The notes beneath the pieces are model-generated. The model saw only the letters and a list, made by a program, of their open reading frames with translations, searched no databases and had not been told where the DNA came from. Both the position numbers and the translations under genes were made by a program. From positions 63,402 to 127,401 of the forward strand of contig VZRG01000292.1 in NCBI GenBank assembly GCA_013397435.1: a stretch of DNA of 64,000 nucleotides. Reading direction: 5' to 3'. The first letter of the stretch is position 1. Each line of letters opens with the position of its first letter. This stretch comes from Erythrocercus mccallii. Lineage: Eukaryota > Chordata > Aves > Passeriformes > Dicruridae. This document shows positions 1 through 9,871 of the stretch, piece by piece.

Positions 1-574
1 GCTTCCCCATTAGGATTCCATGGAAAGAAACGATGCAGAATATGTAGCAGCATTTTAACACTTTATAGCATCTCCTTCCCTCTTTAGACGGCAAGTACCG
101 ACTGTGAATTTTTATGCAATGATTTGCTAGGCACAATACACTAGAAATTTCGAAGAACTCTGCTTTCTCCATCTCAAAAAGTACATGTATTTGGGGCTCT
201 GCCCTTCAGATTTCAGAAATTCCTGCAAGAGAGATTTAAATGCAAGTTAAAAATAACACTGCATTTCCAGCAGCAAGATTTTAAGAATCAGATGTCACCC
301 TACCTGACCTCAATTAAGTCTGGCTGAATCAGCTGGATGGGATCAAGCAGGGTGTGAAAAATCTGTATTCTAGCAGTGGGCTGAGAAAAGAAGACCAGTT
401 TCAGTGTGAAGCTGGTTCAGTATGAAGATGAGAATTTCAAGTGTGAATGCATGTATGTGTTCGTGCATGTGCTGGGGAAAGTAGGGTTGGCAAGGGAGAC
501 AGAGGAGAGCTTTGTGTTCAGTGCTTCCTCTGACACAGCTCAGCCTGTTCCCTATCTCCCAGTTTCACTTCTGA
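1..574. other. 5' flank of CCN6
   Basis: This stretch holds no recognised coding sequence. It should contain the CCN6 promoter and 5' untranslated region, because the first recognised coding exon starts at 575. It is not a CpG island. I saw no convincing TATA box or initiator, so the transcription start is not placed. A 105-codon open frame at 406-723 runs through the first exon in another frame and looks like chance. Confidence 0.5.
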
Positions 575-637
575 ATGTGCAGGAACATGCGGTGGCTCCT
601 TGTTCCCACCATCTTCATCATCCCTTATACTCAACAG
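575..637 (+). CDS. CCN6: CCN6 coding exon 1 (signal peptide)
   Basis: Encodes 21 residues beginning MCRNMRWLLVPTIF, a plausible short signal peptide, and ends CAG before a consensus gtaagt donor, phase 0. A second in-frame ATG at 587 is an alternative start and has the hydrophobic core directly after it. Identified by position, hydrophobic pattern and donor rather than by strong similarity. Confidence 0.75.
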
Positions 638-3600
638 GTAAGTCCATTAAAAAGAAGAAAAAGATTTTCCCCTTCCTCACCTTGTCCCGGTTAAAAGTTT
701 TTATTTGCTTTATGATGAATTAAATTTCAGAGAAGTAAATTGCTCATAAAGAATAAGGAGCCATTCCCTACTCCTGAGTAAATTTCATTTGCAGCTTATT
801 TACTGCATAAGTCACATTTTGGTAATTTTTTTTCTCTCTGTACATTAATATGACTCGTTGGGAAGAAAAAAGTGTTAAGAAAGCTTAAATTGTCACTGAC
901 CTTGCTTTTTTTTCTTTTTTTTTCTCTCTCTTTTTTTAATATAAGCACAAATGTCTATTTGATTCAGTAAGAAAGTAAACATCTTATCCATGCTCATATT
1001 CCATATATATAAGTATACATGTGTTTGCAAATATATATATATATATATATACACACTGCAGTCTGACTTCACGCTAGTTTTACGAATCAGAAAGGCACCA
1101 GGGCTGTGTTAAAATTTGTCTTTTATGAGACAGTTTTAAGAGATAGCTTTTTCTAAAGGCATTTGTGTCAAAGGCCAATTTCATTATTCATTTACCTAAT
1201 TTTGAAAATTGACTTTACATGTACACAGTGTATTTTTCCTTTACAATCAAGATGAATGTCAACAGAATTTTCAAATGGCTGCCTCCCTCCACTTTCTGCA
1301 TATTTAGAGCCAGACTAAGATAACCAAACATCAATGATAATACATTGCCTATTTTATTATTTGCTTATTTATGCCATACCGATCTTGTTCAATCTTTAAA
1401 ACATAGGAAAACAAACAACACATGAAGGGTTCTTACACAATGGTCTCATTTTCTGATCTGCCCATAGGATCAGGAAAAGTATGCAAGGGGATTGTGTGAT
1501 GTGAATAGCTTTGGTATAGAAACTTGGGAAAGCACAAGTTATTTGACCGGTAAACTGTATAAGCAAACTTTACATTTTCATTGTAACTTAACAGATATGT
1601 GAAGATTTTTTAATGTAAACTGAAGTTCTCAGTAATTCCATAGTTAAAACTGTCAGATATTCGCCTGATGGTGTTTTTCTTACTTTGTATGAACTTCGTC
1701 TCACAGCTTTCAGCTGACATCTTTCCCGAAAAAAAAGGAGAGAAAACTCTCCTAAGTAGAAGTCTGTAGGTTTAAAGCATGTTTCAATTTGTAATACAAA
1801 TTAAACATACTGGTTGAAGCACATAAGATTACTTCCTGCTACACATAGCCATTTTGAAACATGATATCTGATTCAAGCCACATAACCTCATATCACTGGC
1901 ATATGGCCAAATTCCTTATGATAACAATAATAATACTCCTAAAGAGAGAAGCAGCAAGGAACTGTTTCCTAAAGCAACCATATTGTCTTAAACACTGCTA
2001 CATGTATAGGAACACCTGCTTGTCTTGTTTCCAGAACAATCCCTTAAGAACCTTTATATTTCAATGCACACATTCATCAAATTAACATTATGGTTTATAG
2101 GAAAGGCTTTGCTGCCTTAAAAAGTATATTTGAGTTAGTTGTTTCTGCATTATTGCTGCATTTGGGTAAAAAGGATTAGAAGAAATCCTTTAACAAATGA
2201 CACATTTATGAAACTATCCTCTTCATACTGCATGGAATATCACATGACATTGTGTAACATCCATTTACTATATGAATTGCTTATGTAAATTAATATCTAG
2301 CTTAAAAATCATTCAGCCAAAAGAACTTGAAAGCTACTACTTTGGAGCTTCATTAGTAGCTGCAGATTAAGATATCATAAGTATACTTGTAAATGACCAT
2401 GGAAAATGGAAATTAGGGGTAGAAAAAAGGCTTTTAAAAGGTCATTTACTACTGCACTCAATTAAGCCAGCTCAATTATGCTGCAACAGCTTTCCTGGGC
2501 TATGACATATGAAATGCTGAATTCTGCAGATACTTCCAGTTTGAGAATTCAGCAGCAAGGAACCCCAGCTGAATGACCCCTTTCCCTCAGCATCTCTGTT
2601 GGAGGTGATTTCTACACCAGTAGAGCCTTGCAGTTTGGAGGAACAGACAGAAACTGATAGGCTGGGCTTTGCATGCCCAGAAAAAAATATAGGATATATG
2701 TTTCAGGTTTTTTTCTGCAAGCTTGATGGTGATACTGGCACCTGATGAGGGGGTTGGGTCTTCTTTCCCTTTTGCTCTTTGGGCAGTCAGAGCCGTGTGA
2801 TGAGAGTGGCTCCCAGGCCCTGTGTTGTATAGTGGCCAAGTGCTATGCATGCCCCCACTTTTAACTACAGAACCAGTCATCCATGGAGAATAACTATACC
2901 ATGATCTGCATTTCTGCTGAAATCAGCAACATGAAAAGATTTAATGCTGAGATCTAAACTGCTAAGTTTTAGTTGTAGTTCTTAAAAAATGCAGATAGAC
3001 TATAGCTATCTCAAATAGATCCTTTCACACTGTGCTAACTTAATATGCCCTCATGTTTCAGAAAAATAAGCCCATCAAGAATTAATTTGGTCTTCCTTTA
3101 CTTAAAAAAAAAAAAAGAAAAAACAATAAAGGAAAAATACATGAATTCTGAGACAGAATGTGTAAACCAGTAAATTCTGGCTAGATCTTGACTTCCTACT
3201 GCTGATACAAATCTCTTTAATGAGATGTGTCTTTGCTCCATAAGCCCTGGATTCAATGAAGGCTTAGTCATGCAAATAAATGCACTCTTAGAAAGTGACC
3301 TATTAAACTCAGTACAGCTATTAGCCCCCCTTATTAGGATTAATTTTTTGCATCTAGCACAAGAGCATTTGTAAATATTATAATGCTCCTTCCCAAGCAT
3401 CTATTCAAATTTTGGAGCAAAAGTAACATTCAAAAGAGGTTCCCTATTTCAAAAGGGTCTTGCTATCAGAACTGGAACACAGGACTGTGGCTGGCTTAAA
3501 ACAATGTGAAGAATCAAAAGCTAATTAATTTGATAGAAGGTTTCTAGGAAGGAATACTTACAATAAAACCATTATCTACTTTAAAATAACTTTTTAAAAA

Positions 3601-6600
3601 ACTTTTGTTCAGTTCTGTTCTACAGAAAGTAAAGACCAGTGAACTGTGTTTTGTACAAACAGTAGGCCAGGCTCACTGGTGGAACATCTCAGTGTAGGAC
3701 ATTGATGAAAATGGTCTGCTGCCTTCTACCTAATCCTCACTGCCTCTCTCACTTTTTCACCTTGTGAAATGAGAAATGTTGCGTACCTTCATGCAACTTG
3801 TCAGTTTTTTCCATCTTGACTTCATTTTGTGCTGTTCCAGCTACACGTAATGCATTCAGTGCTCAAAATAGCCCACTGTGTGTAAGTTTTTCCACAGCCC
3901 ACCAGAGGAGCCTGGAGATAAACCTTCAGAAACTGGTGAAGTCCAGCGCAAGGAGGTTTGCCGCTGGCCGTGCCGATGCCCGCCGGTGCCAGCCTGCACC
4001 CCCGGGGTCAGCCTGGTGAAGGATGGCTGTGGCTGCTGCAAGGTTTGTGCCAAGCAGGCAGGAGAGCCCTGCAATGAAGCAGATGTCTGTGATCCCCACA
4101 AAGGGCTCTACTGTGACTACTCAGAAGACGAGCCTAGGTATGAAACAGGCGTGTGTGCATGTAAGTTGTTCTTTCATGTTCCCTTCTTGAAATCCAAGAG
4201 GGTGGGGGACCATCAGGTGAATGGTTGTGGAGGAAAACTCTGCTTGCAGGTGCTGCACAGCTCTGTGCTAAAGAATTTATCCTAATTTAGTCCTCCAACT
4301 GCTTGGTCAGAGAATCTGAGAGTAGGGCTGGGACTGTATTTAAATGTACCTACATTAATGAAACCAGTTGATTGCACACAAGCCTGTTATTGGCAGACAT
4401 GTTGATGTCTGGTTTACAAAGCTGTGGCTGTCATAAAGACATACCACATTTTAACACTCTGTTTAGCAAGACCCATGCGCTCCTCCTGTGTTAGTAACTG
4501 CTGTTCACCATTTTCAGATCTGGTAGCTGTAGGATGTGAGCTCAATGGAGTTTATTATGCCAACGGGCAGACCTTTCAGCCTAACCGCCTTTATAAGTGC
4601 CTGTGTGTCAGTGGTACAATCGGATGTACCCCTGTATTCGCACCACGATTAGCAGGAAGTCCCTGCACCAGGGTCCCAGGCAGAAAGAAGCCAGGACAAT
4701 CCATCTGTGGCCTGGAACAGCACAAGCAACTTCAATCAACCAACTACAGACTGATGTCAGGTGAGCCTGGCTACACCGGTAAATTTTTCTGTACATAAGC
4801 CTTTCTGTATTTAGTGTCCCTGGCTCCAGCAGCCAGGCAGGCAGCACACTGGCACTTGCTCAATTCTTGCTCAAGGCCCTTGCCAGGGTGACTGTTGTGT
4901 CCCACTTACCCCTCTTACTCTCAGGTCACAGACTCATTTCTCTAAACCTAATGAATGCGAAAAGCAAAAAGGCTTTTAGCTTCTGTCACCAGGGATTGAC
5001 CAAAGCATCTTTCTGCAGAGGTTTGCTACTCATCGGATCAGCCCAATTAGGGATGCTGCTGGACAGCCATTTTGCAGCCTGGGAACTGCCCCACTTTTTC
5101 CTGCTTTGTGGTGTTAGGCAGTCTTGGTTTTCACATAGATACATTAACAGGATGCGGGTCTCTTCTTTCAATAAAAAGCAGAAAATGATAAAAATTGCCT
5201 TAGTGGCTTTCCCACATTCAAAATTCTAGGCCACTGCAAGAACAATGCTGCCCCGAGTTTCTTTTTATTCAATCTGATCAAAAACATTCATAAGCTTGTC
5301 CATGCAACTCCGCCAGGGTCAGTGGATATTCCCTTTAATTCCATTCTTGCTCTGCTGCTAAGACTAGTTCTCTTTTTCACTCTAAGGAAGCACCATTGCC
5401 AGAAGCAGCTATACCAGCCCTTCCCTGGCCACAGCTGCTATGCTTGTGCCATCTCCTTCCCTGTGCATGTGCAGTTTTCCATGGTGAAAGTCATCTTTGT
5501 TACAGCTAATGCAGGTACCAGAAAGCAGAGCCATTTATTTAGTGGCAGACTGAATCACCATTATGGATCAATAAAATAAAACTAAAAGGATTGCAATGCT
5601 TATCAGAAAAACTTTATCAAAGGCTGCTGAGTAGATGCACATCAATCAATCTGCAGGTAAATAAACCTGCTTACAAAATCTGAAGTCCAGTTTGGACAAC
5701 TTCTCACATGTAAGCAGTGGTCATGCAAGTAAGCCAAAATAAAAAAAAGTTCATCTTTACTTCAAAATTGATACAATACGTATATCTAGCATCAAAGCCT
5801 TTTAAAAGAAATACACTTAAAGTTGTTGTATAAACATGTACTTGGTAAAGCAACTGACTCTGAGTGAAGAGAGGTTTGACTTCTAGAGAACAGTGCTAAT
5901 CTGATTGAAGAGAGACCATAATGCACTGAAAACAATGGCAACCAAACCATGTGAACCTCTGAAATACATCTCAGCACAAACCCAGTTAATGTATTTCAGA
6001 TATCTGGAGAACAGCATTAAGCCATTTACCTTGTGGTTGTTCAGTGGATCCAAAAGCTAAAGTCCAACCTTCAGTAACTCCCTCACTGACTGAAACACAT
6101 CATTTATTCTGAAATTTGGATCAGCTGCACAGCATAGCCTTGAGAGCAGACACCCAGCTGGCAAAGCACACTTTCTATTGGGTTTGGTTCAGGGACCCAA
6201 CACCCTGTCCCTGTGGTGGCTGTACATGCCGTTCTTTGGGAATCTTCTGAAGAAAAACACCTTGAAATTTTTTTTCCAAGTCTTCCCTCTCCCATTTCCC
6301 AGTCCAGCAGAAGTATCTTGTCAACTTGTCCATGAATTCCATGGATGACTCAATGGGCTAATATGTATTTTGAAGTCTCTTTTCTGTTAGAGTCTGTAGT
6401 AAGTGCTAAGTTTCGTTTTACTTCCCTTGCTTTGTTTTCTGGCTTTCCATTTCAATTTGATTTACCTAATTCAGATACACAGAGATGTAACTAGGTCATA
6501 CTTTAAAAAATGTACCAAGTATAAACAACCATTTAACTTCCTTTTATTTGTTGCAGATCTGTGACAGGCTTTTAAACTTGCTTCAATGAGATTTTTAAAT

Positions 6601-8059
6601 TGCTGTCTACTTGGAAAGTAGACAGCAGTTCTGGTAATTCCAGGTAATTCTGCCCGTGCTCTTACATAAATGCACAGTTTCCACATAGTTTTTTGTAGAA
6701 CTTTTCCACTTCAATTTTGTTTCTTTTTTAATGTATACTCCACCTAATCCAGCCCTCAGGCTTTTTAGTGGTATCTGAAAATGATTGGATAATTTTATTC
6801 CTCAATACAAACCCTAAAGTCTTATCAATATCTACAAAGACACAAATATTCTCAGCAGTCTTTACAAACTACACTAAAATAAAATAAAAATCTGGACATT
6901 TCATAAAGATTCCACAATTAACCCTTTTCACATAACATTTCCATCACATGAAACTGGAAGGTCATGTAATATATGCAACTTCATAGTCCTTGCTAGGATT
7001 TGAGTATCCAGTATCAGCAAAGTATAACTGCAGCTCAGCTGAATTTTGTATAAATGTTATTTATGTCTCATTTTTAGGTTTACCTACAGAAGTACCTTCA
7101 TGAACAGAAATCAAATTCTTATCCTTGTATTTTCAATTCATCCTTTTGGGGCTGCATAAATAAAATGTTGCTGTCTTAGCTTACAGAAGCTTACCACTAG
7201 TTTTGAAGAAAAAGTGCCTCATACAGGCAACTCCCTGGACACCTTGTTCCAGGACCTGTGGCATAGGCATATCCAGCAGAGTGACCAACGACAACAGAAA
7301 ATGTGAAATGAAAAAAGAAAAGAGATTATGCCTCATCCAGCCTTGTCTGACCAATATGCTGAAGAAAATAAAGGTATTTTCTAGCATAAAATTAATTCCT
7401 AATAGAAAATTGAAATACTGGAACTAATAGAAAAATGGATGTATTACCAAGTACTAACAAAACATTTACTTCTTTCTTTTTTATGGGTTTTAAAATAACT
7501 CTTCCATGTTGTCTACCATCAATGTTCATGTTTTAATAGAAAACTACGGATGTGCAATTTCAAACAAAAGAATGCAATGTCCTGAAATATAAGTGCTGCT
7601 AATGCTGTCCTGATGCACAGTCATGCCAAAAATATTTTCTATTTGTTGACTGACAAAGTAAAAATCAGGCAGGTTTCAGATTGAGTAACTTTCAAGATAT
7701 TTCTAAGTAAATGTTGCAACTTTTTCTTACATGATCTGCTTTTAATGTTCAGGGTTTTCTTTGTTTTAATATTAAAGATTCCAAAGGGAAAAACATGTCA
7801 ACCAACTTTCCAGCTCCCAACAGCAGAGAAGCTAGTTTTTTCCGGATGCTCAACTACTCAAAGATACAAATTAACTTTCTGTGGAGTGTGCTTGGACAAG
7901 GGGTGCTGCACTCCTACTAAGTCCAAAATGATCACTGTACAGTTTGAGTGTCCCAACGAAGGCTTCTTCAGGTGGAAGATGATGTGGATAACATCGTGTG
8001 TGTGTCAGAGGCTTTGCACTGCTCCAGGAGATATATTTTCCCAACTCAAACTCCTATGA
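575..8059 (+). CDS. CCN6: CCN6 (WISP3), cellular communication network factor 6, five coding exons
   Basis: Secreted cysteine-rich matricellular protein of the CCN family; human CCN6 loss causes progressive pseudorheumatoid dysplasia. Coding exons are 575-637, 3908(or 3898)-4160, 4518-4760, 7180-7373 and 7778-8059, about 344 residues against 354 in human. Order seen: short hydrophobic signal peptide (residues 1-21), IGFBP-like module with GCGCCKVC, a cysteine-poor VWC module (from about 106), a TSP1 module with WTPCSRTCG (about 200), and a C-terminal cystine knot ending in FSQLKLL. Exon ends at 4160, 4760 and 7373 agree in phase with the next exon. The 1/2 junction is uncertain: the best-looking acceptor (3897/3898) breaks the frame, while 3907/3908 keeps it. 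TUBE1 lies tail to tail downstream. The missing VWC cysteines separate it from CCN1-5. Confidence 0.95.
1031..1056. repeat. (AT)n microsatellite
   Basis: Ten AT units followed by ACACAC in CCN6 intron 1. Confidence 0.95.
3908..4160 (+). CDS. CCN6: CCN6 coding exon 2 (IGFBP-like module)
   Basis: Encodes the IGFBP-like module: VCRWPCRCPP, the signature DGCGCCKVCAKQ, then CDPHKGLYCDYS and ETGVCA. It ends phase 1 before gtaagt. The left edge is uncertain: tttttccacag ending at 3897 is the stronger acceptor, but only an acceptor ending at 3907 joins in frame to exon 1. Confidence 0.9.
4518..4760 (+). CDS. CCN6: CCN6 coding exon 3 (degenerate VWC module)
   Basis: Acceptor ttttcag; encodes LVAVGCELNGVYYANGQ through CLCVSGTIGCTP and ends phase 1 at a gtgagc donor. 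The module keeps only part of the usual VWC cysteine set, as in human CCN6. A second in-phase donor (gtaaat, near 4782) would add seven residues. Confidence 0.95.
6601..6627. repeat. 12-bp perfect hairpin in CCN6 intron
   Basis: TGCTGTCTACTT, loop GGA, and AAGTAGACAGCA form an exact stem, extendable by a wobble pair and an A-T pair. It lies in CCN6 intron 3, about 550 bp before exon 4. Confidence 0.85.
7180..7373 (+). CDS. CCN6: CCN6 coding exon 4 (TSP1 module)
   Basis: The acceptor is cttag ending at 7179, not the nearby ttacag at 7186: only 7180 keeps the frame, and it restores AYRSLPLVLKKKC, close to human AYRNLPLIWKKKC. Encodes the thrombospondin type 1 core WTPCSRTCGIGISSRVTN. Ends phase 0 at AAG before gtattt. 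Confidence 0.93.
7778..8059 (+). CDS. CCN6: CCN6 coding exon 5 (cystine knot and stop)
   Basis: Begins IPKGKTCQPTFQLPTAEK and encodes the C-terminal cystine-knot module, including FCGVCLDKGCCTP and WITSCVCQRLC. It ends PGDIFSQLKLL, then TGA at 8057-8059. The acceptor is attaaag after a T-rich tract. Confidence 0.96.
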   Translation: MPKGKTCQPTFQLPTAEKLVFSGCSTTQRYKLTFCGVCLDKGCCTPTKSKMITVQFECPNEGFFRWKMMWITSCVCQRLCTAPGDIFSQLKLL

Positions 8060-9712
8060 CAAATTACACCACTGACTATAACACAGGGACAGCACATTCA
8101 CACCTTGAAGAGTCAGCATAATCCCCTGCCACAGCAGTGTTTATAATGAAATTACACACATGAATATTCAATCATTTATTAAATAGCACCTGTAAAACAC
8201 CAGAGGGCATCTTTTTAAATGTAACTGTTTTTACATGGGGAGATAGATACATTCTCTAGAAGGATGTAACACCAGCAGTGCTCAAACAAGAACTTTTAGT
8301 AACTAAGAAAGGCACAGCAAGAGACGTTCATACCCCATTGTAACAAGTTTTTGCCCACAAAGACAAATATATCCTCTAATCTATTAGGAAAGAAATTGTC
8401 CTGTATTACTTAATCTATCATTCCTCATTCTTAAATTAACCTTTTCTACTATGTATCTGCAATAGTAAAACACATTAATGCTGTTTTGAAACAGAAGTTG
8501 TCAACTTTAAACTCAGACTGCTTTTTGCAACAGATGTTCTTTCTCTAGTGCTATGGACATAAACACTGGATGTGCAAAGGAACAAATAAATGGACAACTG
8601 CAGATAATAGATGCAAGATTTAAGAAAATTGCTATTTTTAGAACATTTTCTTTAAAAATGCTCTTAACAAATGTTATCATAATACTTTATTGAATACTTC
8701 TGGGCTTATGCATTCATAATTGTGCTTACTTACATATCCACTCCAACTGTGCTAGAAGGACTTCAAATTTCAAGAAATCATTGTATCAATCTGTTCTAAT
8801 CTGTAACAGTTCACTGGCAAGCAACTGGAAATAGCTGTACATTCTATTTTGTAAAAGTTCTTACTGTAATATAAAAAGATGCTTACCCTGATAATTATAA
8901 ATATTAAAACATCTATTTTATTTGCATTTTTTTCAAGGCTATAAGCTTTTTTCTCCAAATGGTCATTATAACTTCATCATAAGTGCATGTTTCACTCAGA
9001 GGTATTCTGTATTATCTCATTATCAAGTGCAACTCAGCATTCATGAGTATGAATCACTAAAATATTAATTCATACTGCAAGTATAATACTTGAAACAAAA
9101 TTTATTTTTTTTTTAATTTTCTGTTATTTCCAATTTTGGTATCAACTGAGAATGCTCTTAATATACTAAGTACAACATAGAACAGAAATAACAAAATGTG
9201 GAACATAGCTTAAAGCATTCTGAAATGTCTACTGCAAAGTGTAAGAAAGCAGTTTCATTAGAGACTTGCTTTCATCTTTGAAAAGACTATATGGGCTTTT
9301 CTTCTCTTCGTAGTCACTTGTTAAAAACTGTAACTAGCAATGGTGATCCTTCTTTGAAGAAAGACCTACCTTTAGTTTACTGTAAGTTGAAAGTCTGAGA
9401 AAAGAATTACATTTTTGGCTGCTACATACAACCTCTCTTCCTTTTCTTCACAGAATATGATGTGTCAATTTACTCCACAGTTAGGATTACCATCCTTACT
9501 GATAGCAGCCACAATTAGGTGCCTTCAAATCTTTCTTACAGACATGGCTCACCACTTAAAGACAGCTCTTGAGGTAAGGAAGTTGTTGTGCTGGTCCCAC
9601 TTTGAAATTACAACAGCCAGGCATGCTGCAAGTCATTCTGGTTAACTGAAGTGGCTGGATGCTTAGGGAAAGTGCTTTTTTGTTGTTGTTTTTAAAATCA
9701 GATCTTCCTTCT
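8060..9712. other. convergent 3' region between CCN6 and TUBE1
   Basis: This holds the 3' untranslated regions of two genes running toward each other. Candidate poly(A) signals for CCN6 on + are ATTAAA at 8178-8183 and AATAAA at 8585-8590. For TUBE1 on − there is AATAAA read from 9101-9106 (TTTATT on +), about 0.6 kb past its stop. No other coding sequence was recognised. The small open frames here lack any family signature. Confidence 0.55.
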
Positions 9713-9871
9713 TTAAACAGCTATCTTCAGTCTTGAAGGTTCTATTCTCGGCCCATCTTTAGTAGCATCCAGTTCATTGTATTCTTCTATTAGGTCAGAC
9801 AAAGACGATATAGCTTCTGAAAAACAGCTTTGCTCCATCCCATCTATTTGCAGATAATGGTGAAGGTGAGC
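9713..9871 (-). CDS. TUBE1: TUBE1 coding exon 12 and stop
   Basis: Encodes AHLHHYLQIDGMEQSCF and the acidic tail through SLSDLIEEYNELDATK, ending RLKIAV then TAA (9713-9715). Starts phase 0 after a cttag acceptor. The last residues differ most from human, as expected for a tubulin tail. Confidence 0.96.
   Translation of the reverse strand, partial: AHLHHYLQIDGMEQSCFSEAISSLSDLIEEYNELDATKDGPRIEPSRLKIAV

Noticed and set aside
406..723. 105-codon open frame overlapping CCN6 exon 1
   Set aside because: It reads through the exon 1 donor in a different frame from the signal peptide and has no similarity to CCN proteins.
7181..7186. ttacag as the acceptor of CCN6 exon 4
   Set aside because: Starting at 7187 joins out of frame and meets a stop; the cttag seven bases earlier restores the expected residues.
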